A stretch of 42,502 bases of DNA from Clostridia bacterium (GTDB lineage: Bacteria > Bacillota > Clostridia > Oscillospirales > CAG-272). Shown piece after piece: positions 1 through 8,092 of the stretch. Position 1 is the first letter of the stretch. The number at the start of each line of letters is the position of its first letter. The notes below the pieces were generated by a model. The model ran no database searches and had not been told where the DNA came from. It saw only the letters and a list, made by a program, of their open reading frames with translations. The translations under genes and the position numbers were made by a program. The stretch is taken from assembly GCA_017399105.1 (NCBI GenBank), contig JAFQEJ010000046.1, positions 1 through 42,502 of the forward strand. The letters are read 5' to 3'.

Positions 1-306
1 GTCGTGAGACAGTTCGGTCCCTATCTGTCGTGGGCGTAGGATATTTGAGAGGAGCTGACCTTAGTACGAGAGGACCGGGTCGGACGCACCTCCGGTGCAC
101 CAGTTGTCATGCCAATGGCACAGCTGGGTAGCCGCGTGCGGGAGTGATAAACGCTGAAGGCATCTAAGCGTGAAACATGCTTCAAGATAAGATATCCCAC
201 AACGAAAGTTGGTAAGGTCACTTGTAGACTACGAGTTTGATAGGTCGAATGTGTAAGTGCAGTAATGCACTCAGCTGATCGATACTAATAGACCGAGGGC
301 TTGAAC
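1..306 (+). rRNA. 23S ribosomal RNA, 3' end (partial)
   Basis: The first 300 bases are the 3' end of domain VI of 23S rRNA. The sarcin-ricin loop core AGTACGAGAGGACC is at about 63-76. It is followed by the conserved helices and by the closing 'ctaatagaccgagggcttga' segment at about 284-304. The gene enters from the left edge, so only its tail is present. The 3' end is placed at about 306 by similarity to other bacterial 23S ends and is uncertain by several bases. No 5S rRNA follows before the terminator at 438, which is unusual for a 16S-23S-5S operon. Confidence 0.97.
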
Positions 307-310
307 TTCC

Positions 311-350
311 GGAAAGAGGTAATGAAGGAACGCACTTCATGAGCCTTTCC
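311..350 (+). other. rRNA trailer hairpin downstream of 23S
   Basis: GGAAAG (311-316) pairs with CTTTCC (345-350), and ATGAAG (322-327) pairs with CTTCAT (335-340). This gives a stable stem immediately after the mature 23S end. It is most likely part of the pre-rRNA trailer (processing structure). Bases 351-437 hold nothing else that I recognise. Confidence 0.5.
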
Positions 351-437
351 AATAGTTCAAACGAGCAACAAGTTTCGATCGTTTGATTTGTTCCTTTGTT
401 TGGTTTTCTATGAACAGCTTTATAATTATTTGATATT

Positions 438-467
438 ACAGACTTCTATTTAAGAAGTCTGTTTTTG
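438..467 (+). terminator. Rho-independent terminator of the rRNA operon
   Basis: ACAGACTTCT (438-447) pairs perfectly with AGAAGTCTGT (453-462) around a 5-base loop and is followed by a T run (462-466). It ends the rRNA transcript a few bases before the ribosome binding site of the next gene. Confidence 0.9.
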
Positions 468-480
468 TTATGGAGGAAAT

Positions 481-1149
481 ATGTACAACAATAAAGGAAA
501 AATAAGTAAATGCGTCATATATGGCGACAGCATTTCAACTACAGATTTCAGCAGAGGCGGATATCAGCAGCTTTTAAAAGATCATTTGAATATTGGAGAA
601 ATGATAAATTACGCAGTATCAGCGAGCGGTACTGCTCCATCGACACCAAATTCTGTGTATGAAAAAATTATTGAAAATGAAAAGATAGAAGAGGATGCGG
701 ATCTTATAATTGTTTGGAGCGGAACAAATGACTGGTATTGGAATGTCGAGTTGGGTGATATTGATAATTTCTCTGAGAATACCTATTGCGGAGCAATGAG
801 AAAATGCCTCTTAACTCTGACAGAAAGATGTGAAACTGCAAATATAATTACGATGACCCCTATCGCGCGTTGGCAGGCACCTGATGGAATGACGATAGAT
901 GGCGATGCACATTATTATAAAAACAAAGCGGGCCATACTCTGTATGAATATTCAGAGATGCTGGAAAAGTTAACAGCAGCCATAGGAATCCCAATGTGTG
1001 ATATGAGACGTTTATCAGGTATCAATATCAAAAATAAAGATATTTACTTAAGGGATAATGTTCATCCATCGAGATTGGGGTATCTTCGTATTGCAGAAAT
1101 AATAGCTGCTTTTACTAACAATCTGAGTTTTATCAAAAACGATGAATGA
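481..1149 (+). CDS. SGNH/GDSL-type hydrolase
   Basis: This 222-residue protein has the SGNH hydrolase signature. The nucleophile block GDS is at residues 15-17 (Ser17), a GTND block is at 81-84, and the C-terminal catalytic D-x-x-H is Asp192/His195 in DNVHPS. The family comprises esterases and lipases acting on acyl or acetyl esters, often on carbohydrates; the substrate cannot be read from the sequence. There is no signal peptide, so it is probably cytoplasmic. Start chosen at ATG 481, preceded by GGAGG at 472-476. It stands alone: a terminator lies just upstream and a strong promoter for the next gene begins 3 bases after its stop. Confidence 0.85.
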   Translation: MYNNKGKISKCVIYGDSISTTDFSRGGYQQLLKDHLNIGEMINYAVSASGTAPSTPNSVYEKIIENEKIEEDADLIIVWSGTNDWYWNVELGDIDNFSENTYCGAMRKCLLTLTERCETANIITMTPIARWQAPDGMTIDGDAHYYKNKAGHTLYEYSEMLEKLTAAIGIPMCDMRRLSGINIKNKDIYLRDNVHPSRLGYLRIAEIIAAFTNNLSFIKNDE

Positions 1150-1151
1150 AG

Positions 1152-1180
1152 TTGACAAATGACAAGAATCGTTGTATAAT
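1152..1180 (+). promoter_or_regulatory. Consensus sigma-A promoter for the 1225-2966 gene pair
   Basis: TTGACA (1152-1157) and TATAAT (1175-1180) match both consensus hexamers and are separated by exactly 17 bases. The predicted start is about 1187, giving a leader of about 38 bases before ATG 1225, with AGAGGCGG (1211-1218) as ribosome binding site. Confidence 0.92.
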
Positions 1181-1224
1181 ATGATGTAATAAATGATTGT
1201 GAAATACCATAGAGGCGGTATGAT

Positions 1225-2283
1225 ATGAACATATTCAAAAGAATTATTAAATATTGTCTGCTGTCGATGATAATTGCAACCATATATTATTATGCATTAA
1301 CAACATCCGGATATAAAAAAATATATAATCTAATCATAAAAATCGCTTCGATAGACATAGAAGAAATGGAAACATTGCTTGAAGATGAAAAGATATCTGA
1401 AGAAATTAGTAAAGCAAAGATAATACTGGTTGCAAAAACAGGTAATAGAGAAGCAGATCTTGTTATAGCAATGAATATGATAGAAATTGCAGACAGAATC
1501 AAACAGGCTGAAATATGGGTTGAACAAATTCCAAATAGCGAAGCAGATTATTTAAACAGATATCTCGAAAATGCAAATGAAATATATCTTGATGATAAAT
1601 ATTACAGAGTGCTCGACGATAATAATGAGAATTATAAAAAAATTGCATCGAGATTATATGAAAGCAGCATAGTAAGAAATAAGAACTACAGCTTTGCAGG
1701 AATTGAAAAGGAAAGAAATCTTCAACAACAGGCGGAAAACATTCGTATGCTGATTGATGAGACAAAAAACAACTCTATTCATAAAGATATAGAAGCTATT
1801 TTATACAACACAAATATTACAGAAGAAGAGTTCCTCGAAAAAATAGTGGCATCGGTAGAAGAGAATGAATCAATGTACAAAGAACATTTTCTGACGAAAT
1901 ATAAGGAACTCACTGAAGCAATAAGAGCATACAAAGCATATAAAGAAGAAAATTATTCAATAGCAGACGCTTTCTGTGATCTGTACCGAGATACACCTAC
2001 AAGCACAATTATTACATTTCTTGAGGGAGATGAAATAGAAAGCTTCATAAAAAATATTTCTGACCAGGCTGCGATATTTGATAAAAGACATGTACTGATA
2101 GAAGCCTTCGATTATACTGAAGATAAAAGTGAAGAGGTATCTGTGCGCATTATAGACACAGAAAAAATGAAACTTGCTGATGCATACGGAAAATTTGTAT
2201 ACCGATTGTCAGGAAAGGACTTCCAGCCGACGCCAAGAGAAACGGGACGGTATTACATCAGAATTGAGAATGAAGAACGATGA
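1225..2283 (+). CDS. Unknown protein with N-terminal membrane anchor
   Basis: This 352-residue protein is not one I recognise. Residues about 9-28 are a hydrophobic segment after a basic N-terminus (a signal anchor or uncleaved signal). The rest is an acidic, Lys/Glu/Asn-rich, largely helical extracytoplasmic or cytoplasmic domain with no catalytic motif that I can see. It is AT-rich compared with rqcH downstream, which may indicate different ancestry. It is read from the consensus promoter at 1152-1180. Its TGA stop overlaps the ATG of the following GNAT gene by 4 bases, so the two are translationally coupled and probably act together. Confidence 0.75.
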   Translation: MNIFKRIIKYCLLSMIIATIYYYALTTSGYKKIYNLIIKIASIDIEEMETLLEDEKISEEISKAKIILVAKTGNREADLVIAMNMIEIADRIKQAEIWVEQIPNSEADYLNRYLENANEIYLDDKYYRVLDDNNENYKKIASRLYESSIVRNKNYSFAGIEKERNLQQQAENIRMLIDETKNNSIHKDIEAILYNTNITEEEFLEKIVASVEENESMYKEHFLTKYKELTEAIRAYKAYKEENYSIADAFCDLYRDTPTSTIITFLEGDEIESFIKNISDQAAIFDKRHVLIEAFDYTEDKSEEVSVRIIDTEKMKLADAYGKFVYRLSGKDFQPTPRETGRYYIRIENEER

Positions 2284-2966
2284 TATATAAAGAGAATACC
2301 AATGAAGCTTTTGAACGGGACTGTGGCTGTGCAATCCCGTTTTTGATGCGAGAAGAGAAGGGATGCGTCGATTATGAAATTTACGACGCTCTTCTTGCAT
2401 TTACAGAGGAATTTAAGGAAAAATATAAAGGCATAGAGTTCAGCGAAACAGCACTTGATGCAATATGGGAAGCTTCCCTTGATTTAGTTCAGCAGAAAGG
2501 TTATCAGCCGCCTGATAAGAAATATCGAACCTGGTATCGCAGATTTGTCATGCGAGAAGATTTAACTATACCGGAAGAGAAAATTCTTAAAAGTACAATT
2601 CGACTGAATATTGCTGATGCGGAACAATATGAAAACCTTACAACTTATGATTTTGATCCCGACTACAATCCGGAGGAGTGCTTTGTTACGCTGCTTGATA
2701 AAAAAATTGTTTCGGTATGTGCCATAAATCCTACATCTGAGGATGAATGGTGCCCGGAACTTTGTGTGGAAACTGCTCCTGCCTACAGAAAGCGTGGATA
2801 TGCTGCATCCAATATAGCTGCGATGGCGAAAGCATTAAGAAAAGATGGGCAGGATGCGGAATATCGTTGCTCATATAAAAATATTGGATCTATTGCTGCG
2901 GCGATGGCTGCCGGCTTTGAGGAAACAGGAAGAATCTATTATTTTGTAAGCTATAAAAATTTATAA
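2280..2966 (+). CDS. GNAT-family N-acetyltransferase
   Basis: This 228-residue protein has a C-terminal GNAT fold. The acetyl-CoA pyrophosphate-binding motif A is seen as R170-K-R-G-Y-A175, followed by the helix and the conserved 'NIGSIAAAMAAGFEETGR' block at about 204-221. The N-terminal 100 residues show no recognised domain. The substrate is unknown; the family acetylates amino groups of small molecules or proteins. It overlaps the preceding membrane-anchored gene by an ATGA junction, so the two form a coupled pair. The stop at 2966 is 29 bases before rqcH. Confidence 0.82.
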   Translation: MIYKENTNEAFERDCGCAIPFLMREEKGCVDYEIYDALLAFTEEFKEKYKGIEFSETALDAIWEASLDLVQQKGYQPPDKKYRTWYRRFVMREDLTIPEEKILKSTIRLNIADAEQYENLTTYDFDPDYNPEECFVTLLDKKIVSVCAINPTSEDEWCPELCVETAPAYRKRGYAASNIAAMAKALRKDGQDAEYRCSYKNIGSIAAAMAAGFEETGRIYYFVSYKNL

Positions 2967-2995
2967 AAAAGGCGATCTACAAGGAGATTGAATCA

Positions 2996-4762
2996 ATGGC
3001 ATTTGACGCCGGAATGACTGCTGCGGTTGCGGCTGAGCTGCGTGCTCGTCTCACCGAAGCAAAGGTTGAAAAGATCCATCAGCCCGAGCGCGATGAGATC
3101 GATATATTTTTTCATAAAGACAGATCGACGATTAAGCTTATGATATCTGCGGGAGCAAATAACCCTCGCATCAATATAACCGAACAGCAAAAGGAGAATC
3201 CGCTGACTGCACCAATGTTCTGCATGATGCTGAGAAAGCATCTTCAGGGAGCGAAGCTGTTAACGGTGATTCAGCCGGTCTTTGACCGTGTGCTCGAGCT
3301 TTGCTTTGAAGCATATGATGATCTGGGATTCATCTGCAATAAGTATCTGATTGTAGAAATCATGGGAACATACAGCAATATTATTTTCTGTGATTCGGAG
3401 AAAAAGGTGTTAAACGCTGTGCGTATTATCGATTTCTCAACCAGTCAGAAAAGACAGATCTTGCCGGGGATGAAATATGAGTTTCCACCGGCACAGAACA
3501 AGCGCAATCCTGTTGGCGAAACGAATGAGGGATTTACCGCGCTCCTGGCATCTGCAGACCCGGATATGCCTGCGGAGAAGTTTATTATGAGCAATTATTG
3601 CGGTATGGCTTCATTAACTGCACGTGAGATTATCTTCCGAACCGCACACAGAACCGATGCATTGGTCGGAGAGTGTGATCCGAATAAGCTTATATTCAAT
3701 TTTATGCGAATGTTCGATGCTGTACGAAACGAAGATTATGCACCTTCGCTTGTCAGATCTCCCGAGGAAGATCGACCGCTGGAGTATGCGTTTTTTAAAA
3801 TTACGCAGTATGAAAATGCGGCAATTCTCAGCGAGAAAAACAGCATATCTGAGGTCGTCGACGAATTCTTTACAAAGCGTGACCGTGCTGAGAGAATCAG
3901 ACAACGCTCGTCCGATATTCTTCGACTGCTGACCAATGCGGAGAATCGACTGAATAAAAAGATTGCTATCCAAAGATCGGATCTTGCCGAATGTGCGGGA
4001 AAAGAAAAGCTGAAGCGCAGCGGCGATCTGATTACAGCCAATCTGCACATGCTTGAGCGTGGAATGAAGCAGGTGAAGCTGATCGATTATTATGACGAAA
4101 CAATGCCTGAGGTGACGCTGGAGCTGGATACACGGCTATCTCCAGCACAGAACGCACAGCGCTTTTATAAAAAGTACAACAAAGCTAAAACTGCAGAGGT
4201 GGAGCTGACCAAGCAGATCAAGCTGGCTGAGGAAGAGCTTTCCTATATTTATACTGTCTTCGATTCGCTGACCCGTGCCGAGACACAAGCCGACCTGGAC
4301 GAAATTCGCGCCGAACTGCATGAATCCGGCTATGCGTCAAGAATGAAGAACTATACCGCACAGAAGCTGAAGCGCCCCAAGCCGATGGAATTTCTCACCG
4401 AAGGTGGATACCGGCTGCTTTGCGGTAAGAATAATAGCCAGAACGACTATGTTACCACCAAGGTCGCCGAAAAGAACGACTATTGGTTCCATACAAAAAA
4501 CACCCCCGGTTCTCATGTTGTCATGCAGTGTGAAGGAATGGAGGAACCCTCCGAGCGCGATTTTACCCAGGCTGCCATGGTGGCGGCATATTATTCCAAA
4601 GCGGGCAAGGGTGCGTCGGTGGCGGTGGACTATACTCTCGCCAAGCATGTGAAGAAACCTTCTGGATCCAAGCCAGGCTTTGTGATTTATACAACCAACT
4701 GGACGGCATACGTGACGCCCGATGAGAAAATCGTGGATTCGATGAGAGTTAAAACAAAATAA
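2996..4762 (+). CDS. rqcH: RqcH, ribosome quality control NFACT protein
   Basis: This 588-residue NFACT-family protein is the bacterial homologue of Rqc2/NEMF. It has an N-terminal NFACT-N (fibronectin-binding A) domain, a central helical coiled-coil region at about 270-430, and a C-terminal NFACT-R (DUF814) domain with YWFHTKNTPGSHVV at about 497-510. Asp97-Arg98 of the N-terminal domain falls at the same numbers as the DR pair reported as essential for alanine tailing in Bacillus subtilis RqcH. By family knowledge it binds obstructed 50S-peptidyl-tRNA complexes and recruits tRNA-Ala to add C-terminal alanine tails for degradation. Start ATG 2996 follows AAGGAG (about 2980-2986). Confidence 0.93.
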   Translation: MAFDAGMTAAVAAELRARLTEAKVEKIHQPERDEIDIFFHKDRSTIKLMISAGANNPRINITEQQKENPLTAPMFCMMLRKHLQGAKLLTVIQPVFDRVLELCFEAYDDLGFICNKYLIVEIMGTYSNIIFCDSEKKVLNAVRIIDFSTSQKRQILPGMKYEFPPAQNKRNPVGETNEGFTALLASADPDMPAEKFIMSNYCGMASLTAREIIFRTAHRTDALVGECDPNKLIFNFMRMFDAVRNEDYAPSLVRSPEEDRPLEYAFFKITQYENAAILSEKNSISEVVDEFFTKRDRAERIRQRSSDILRLLTNAENRLNKKIAIQRSDLAECAGKEKLKRSGDLITANLHMLERGMKQVKLIDYYDETMPEVTLELDTRLSPAQNAQRFYKKYNKAKTAEVELTKQIKLAEEELSYIYTVFDSLTRAETQADLDEIRAELHESGYASRMKNYTAQKLKRPKPMEFLTEGGYRLLCGKNNSQNDYVTTKVAEKNDYWFHTKNTPGSHVVMQCEGMEEPSERDFTQAAMVAAYYSKAGKGASVAVDYTLAKHVKKPSGSKPGFVIYTTNWTAYVTPDEKIVDSMRVKTK

Positions 4763-4774
4763 GGAGTGGTTGTT

Positions 4775-5221
4775 GTGGCAAAATGGACGCTGACTAACAT
4801 GGTGATGATCACTGATCCCGAAAATGGGAAGGTGCTGATTTAGAACCGTGTGAAGAAATATCCCGGGTATGCATTCCCCGGCGGTCATGTGGACGAGGGC
4901 GAGAGCATCTATGACAGTGCTGTTCGCGAGATCAAGGAAGAAACCGGCTACGACGTGACAGAACTGAAATCCTGCGGTTTCATCTATTGGGAGAGCCTGA
5001 ACGGTGACCGATATTTTACCTATTTTTTCAAAACTTCATCCTTCTCCGGCGAGTGTATCGGTGAGACCGAGGAAGGACCTGTCTGCTGGGTGGATCCCGC
5101 CGAACTTTCGAAGATGAAGCTTGCGCTGAATATGGAGAAATACATGAAGATGTTCTCTGGCAGTTACAGCGAATGCTATTGCCTGCAGGATGAAAACGGA
5201 TGGCAGGTTGAATACAAATAA
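4775..5221 (+). pseudogene. NUDIX hydrolase interrupted by an in-frame TAG
   Basis: Translation from GTG 4775 (AAGGAG at 4761-4766, 8 bases upstream) runs 22 codons into TAG at 4841-4843. The same frame then continues to TAA 5219-5221. Homologues read V-L-I/V-Q-N-R-V at this point, so the TAG replaces a CAG glutamine codon. Downstream, the NUDIX box GX5EX7REUXEEXGU is perfect (GHVDEG...REIKEETGY). The family is 8-oxo-dGTP diphosphatase/MutT-like, hydrolysing nucleoside diphosphate-X compounds. A shorter product could restart at GTG 4850 but would lack the first beta strand. It may be a genuine nonsense mutation, a sequencing error or a suppressed codon; everything else in the gene looks intact. 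Confidence 0.85.
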
Positions 5222-5257
5222 TCAAAATTATGAAATGATAATGATTATGATTATTAA

Positions 5258-5291
5258 AAGGGACTGTCGCATTGACATGCGACAGTCCCTT
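5258..5291 (-). terminator. Repeat-type terminator hairpin (GGGACTGTCGCAT palindrome)
   Basis: A perfect 15-bp stem (5258-5272 with 5277-5291) surrounds a 4-base loop. Read leftward it is AAGGGACTGTCGCAT, GTCA, ATGCGACAGTCCCTT followed by TTAATAA, so it fits a terminator for the leftward SLH gene. The same stem and the same GTCA loop recur at 33677-33708. This makes it a dispersed terminator-like repeat of this genome. Confidence 0.75.
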
Positions 5292-5322
5292 GAATATTGA
5301 TTATGCCGGTCATAGACCGCCA

Positions 5323-5347
5323 TTTCAGGGCGTAAAACGCCCTGAAA
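5323..5347. repeat. Palindrome in the 5.3 kb repeat block
   Basis: TTTCAGGGCGT (5323-5333) and ACGCCCTGAAA (5337-5347) form a perfect 11-bp stem with an AAA loop. It is nested inside a wider inverted repeat, ATATTGATT (5294-5302) and AATCAATAT (5350-5358). There is no T run on either side, so it is not an obvious terminator. It looks like part of a small palindromic intergenic element. Confidence 0.6.
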
Positions 5348-5388
5348 CCAATCAATATACGCCATAAAATCGAAAATTTTGTGGCTGA

Positions 5389-5434
5389 GCTGTTGCAAAT
5401 GGAACATTTGCAACAGCCCCTTCGTATTTTTTAT
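5389..5434 (+). terminator. Terminator downstream of the NUDIX pseudogene
   Basis: GCTGTTGCAAATG (5389-5401) pairs perfectly with CATTTGCAACAGC (5405-5417) across a GAA loop. The sequence 'CCCTTCGTATTTTTTAT' follows, giving a T run at about 5427-5432. It lies between the convergent rightward NUDIX gene and leftward SLH gene, and starts just after the end of the latter. Confidence 0.7.
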
Positions 5435-5439
5435 AGATT

Positions 5440-6723
5440 TTAACCGATTACATCCATGAAGGAAGCCAGCATCTGCGCCGTCTCCGCCCGATTCAGCGTA
5501 CGATAGGGAGAAATATATCCGACGCCGGTACCGTTCATGATGCCGACCTCGCAGAGCGCAAAGATTGCATTCTCAGCCCAAGCAGGAACGCCGGTACTGT
5601 CGGCAAAGACAGGCTTCACCGCGGGAACTTCTGCGCCTAAAATATTGTTGAGAATCACTGCAGATTCGGCTCTTGTGATGGCGTTATTAGGACAGAAATA
5701 AAGTCCGTCCTCATTTCCAACACCATTGATAAAACCAAGCTCCAGTGCTGCTGCTACATATCCCTTGTACTGGGAGGGGATAGCATCGTCGTCCATAAAG
5801 CCGGTGTCCACCGTGGGCGTAGCAATGCGGAAGCCGGCTGCCGACATCGCCATAACAAGGAACTGTCCGCGGGTAACCGAGCTGTCGGGATTAAACACAT
5901 AGGAATTCCCGATTTCCTCGCCGGTCATGACGCCGCTTTCTGCCATTTTGATGGCGGCATTATGCGCCCAGTGTCCTTCCATGTCGCTGTAGGTCACATC
6001 GGTGGAGGGCTTGAGTACGCTGATGCTGACTGTGGCGGTCTCCGAGAAATTGCCGTATTTATCATAAACCGTGTATTCGAAGCTGTCACCGCCGCTGTAA
6101 TTCAAAGAAGGGGTATAATAATAATCGCCGTAATTCTTATCGGTAATAACGATGACTCCCTTCTTTGGCTGCTTAGTGATCACATAGGTCATGGAGTCAT
6201 TCTCGGGATCGGATGCCTTCAATGTGCCGTAGGAGGTGATGTTGCGGTAGGTGGCGATATTCAGAGAGCGGGCATTGACCAGGCTGACGGTGGGAGCGAA
6301 GTTCATCTCGGGAATCACATGGAGCATACAGGTGCGCTCATAACCTCCCGCATCCTCACAGGTGAAGGTGAAGCTGGCGCTGGTGCTGCCGTTATCGGGG
6401 GCACGGAATCGTAGGGAAGAGATGCTGCGTCGGGAGATAGTCTGCCCTGCGCTGACGGGAGTAGATTTCAGATAGAGTCTTCCCGCCGCGGCTGAGGGAA
6501 GTGTGGTCACGGTAATCTCATCAAAGGTAGAGATACCCAGTGCGTCACAGAAGTCATCGGCAGTGAAGGTGATGTCGTTGTTGACAAGACCTGTTTTGAT
6601 GAAATCGAGATCGCTTGCGATGATGTCGAGGGCAGGGGAGACAAGCTCAGCCGCCGATACACCTGTAATCATGACGGTGCCAAGCAGGAGCAGAGATAGG
6701 ATTTGAGTGGCTTTCTTTTTCAT
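5440..6723 (-). CDS. Exported protein with cadherin-like region and three SLH domains
   Basis: This 427-residue secreted protein begins with a signal peptide (Lys-rich N-terminus, hydrophobic 8-21, likely cut after the VSA at 22-24). Residues about 30-240 form two cadherin-like/beta-sandwich units; the second contains the typical 'LKASDPENDSMTYVI' and 'YTPSLNYSGGDSFEYTV' blocks. Three S-layer homology domains follow at about 245-300, 306-363 and 372-427. SLH domains attach proteins non-covalently to pyruvylated cell-wall polymers, so it is a cell-surface protein. The reading frame extends upstream to 6789, but ATG 6723 is chosen because it opens the signal peptide. Its ribosome binding site is weak (GGTG). 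Confidence 0.87.
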   Translation of the reverse strand: MKKKATQILSLLLLGTVMITGVSAAELVSPALDIIASDLDFIKTGLVNNDITFTADDFCDALGISTFDEITVTTLPSAAAGRLYLKSTPVSAGQTISRRSISSLRFRAPDNGSTSASFTFTCEDAGGYERTCMLHVIPEMNFAPTVSLVNARSLNIATYRNITSYGTLKASDPENDSMTYVITKQPKKGVIVITDKNYGDYYYTPSLNYSGGDSFEYTVYDKYGNFSETATVSISVLKPSTDVTYSDMEGHWAHNAAIKMAESGVMTGEEIGNSYVFNPDSSVTRGQFLVMAMSAAGFRIATPTVDTGFMDDDAIPSQYKGYVAAALELGFINGVGNEDGLYFCPNNAITRAESAVILNNILGAEVPAVKPVFADSTGVPAWAENAIFALCEVGIMNGTGVGYISPYRTLNRAETAQMLASFMDVIG

Positions 6724-6885
6724 GTTTTCACCATGCTTTCTTTTGTTTGCTTGTGTACTTGTATGGTATCTGCTGTAATTCGATATCATTTTTGCCTGAC
6801 TTCGTCGGAAATATACCGAAAGAGAGAAAGGATTTCTTTAAAAATCATATATTTTGTTAAAATCAAAAAAATCTTCCCGTAAGCA

Positions 6886-6914
6886 TTGAAAAATGTTCGT
6901 TTTTGTACTATAAT
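6886..6914 (+). promoter_or_regulatory. Promoter of ilvE
   Basis: TTGAAA (6886-6891), a 17-base spacer and TATAAT (6909-6914) lie 46 bases upstream of the chosen start at 6961. I see no T-box, leader peptide or attenuator in the short leader, so regulation by branched-chain amino acids is not visible here. Confidence 0.82.
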
Positions 6915-6960
6915 AATAATATATTCTTTTATTTAAAAGATTCGGAAAGGAATGAATCAA

Positions 6961-8031
6961 ATGCTCGATATTAAAATTCAACCGGTAGAAGTCAAGAAGG
7001 AAAAGCCCGATCAGAATAAACTGGGCTTCGGCAACTACTTCACCGATCACATGTTCATGATGAACTATACAGAGAGTAAGGGCTGGCATGACGCCCGCAT
7101 CGTCCCCTACCAGAATATTTCGCTTGATCCTGCGGCAATGGTTTTCCATTATGCACAGGAGATGTTTGAGGGTCTCAAAGCTTACAAGGCACCCGACGGA
7201 AGAGTTCTGCTTTTCAGACCCGACATGAACATCAAGCGCATGAATAATACCAACCGCCGCCTCTGCATTCCTCAGCTCGATCCCGACGAGGTGCTTCAGG
7301 CGATCAAGGCGATTGTTTCCTATGAAAAGGATTGGATTCCTACTCTTGAGGGAACTTCTCTGTACATCCGCCCCTTCATCATCGCAACCGATGCACACCT
7401 GGGCGTTCATGTTGCAAAGAATTATCTCTTCTGCATCATTCTTTCTCCCGTCGGTTCCTACTATCCCGAGGGAATCAACCCCGTCAAAATTTATGTTGAG
7501 ACTGAATATGTTCGCGCTGTCAAGGGTGGTACAGGCTTTGCAAAGGTCGGCGGAAATTATGCCTCCTCTCTCATCGGTCAGCAGAAAGCAGAACAGCTCG
7601 GTTATGCACAGGTTCTCTGGCTGGACGGTATTCACCGCAAGTACATCGATGAAGTCGGAGCAATGAATGTCTTCTTTGTCATCGACGGCGAGGTTATCAC
7701 TCCCGCACTGGATGAAGGCAACATTCTGCCCGGTGTTACCCGTGATTCCTGCATCAGCATGCTCAAGAGCTGGGGGGTCAAGGTTACTGAGCGTAAGCTC
7801 TCTATCGATGAGGTCATCGAGGCAAATGCAAACGGCAAGCTGAATGAGGCATTCGGTACCGGTACTGCAGCCGTTATCTCTCCCATCGGTGAGCTGAACA
7901 ATAACGGTGAAAAGATCATTCTCAACGGCGGCAAGATCGGCCCGATCTCCCAGAAGCTTTATGATACCCTTACCGGCACACAGTGGGGCAAGCTCGAGGA
8001 CAAATTCGGCTGGACCGTTACGGTTAAATAA
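6961..8031 (+). CDS. ilvE: Branched-chain amino acid aminotransferase
   Basis: This 356-residue fold-type IV PLP enzyme transfers the amino group between glutamate and the keto acids of leucine, isoleucine and valine in the cytoplasm. The PLP lysine is Lys195 in TGFAKVGGNYA. The blocks 'EMFEGLKAY', 'YIRPF' and 'EAFGTGTAAV' are characteristic of the eukaryote-like/large BCAT subgroup. An in-frame ATG lies at 6952, but the ribosome binding site GGAAAGGA (about 6944-6951) touches it. ATG 6961 has correct spacing and gives the usual N-terminus MLDIKI. The gene stands alone with its own promoter and a GC-rich hairpin behind it. Confidence 0.94.
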   Translation: MLDIKIQPVEVKKEKPDQNKLGFGNYFTDHMFMMNYTESKGWHDARIVPYQNISLDPAAMVFHYAQEMFEGLKAYKAPDGRVLLFRPDMNIKRMNNTNRRLCIPQLDPDEVLQAIKAIVSYEKDWIPTLEGTSLYIRPFIIATDAHLGVHVAKNYLFCIILSPVGSYYPEGINPVKIYVETEYVRAVKGGTGFAKVGGNYASSLIGQQKAEQLGYAQVLWLDGIHRKYIDEVGAMNVFFVIDGEVITPALDEGNILPGVTRDSCISMLKSWGVKVTERKLSIDEVIEANANGKLNEAFGTGTAAVISPIGELNNNGEKIILNGGKIGPISQKLYDTLTGTQWGKLEDKFGWTVTVK

Positions 8032-8050
8032 TAAAAAATCGAATCTACAC

Positions 8051-8073
8051 GGGCGGGGCTTACAACTCCGCCC
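8051..8073 (+). terminator. GC-rich hairpin after ilvE
   Basis: GGGCGGGG (8051-8058) pairs with CTCCGCCC (8066-8073), with one G-T pair and a 7-base loop. The T run behind it is poor (TTGCATT), so termination may be partial and could allow read-through into the next gene at 8093. Confidence 0.5.
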
Positions 8074-8092
8074 CTTGCATTAAAAGGAAGCT

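Noticed and set aside
6838..7635. Long leftward open frame opposite ilvE
   Set aside because: It mirrors the conserved ilvE coding strand, has no ribosome binding site and no family features; it is a shadow of the real gene.
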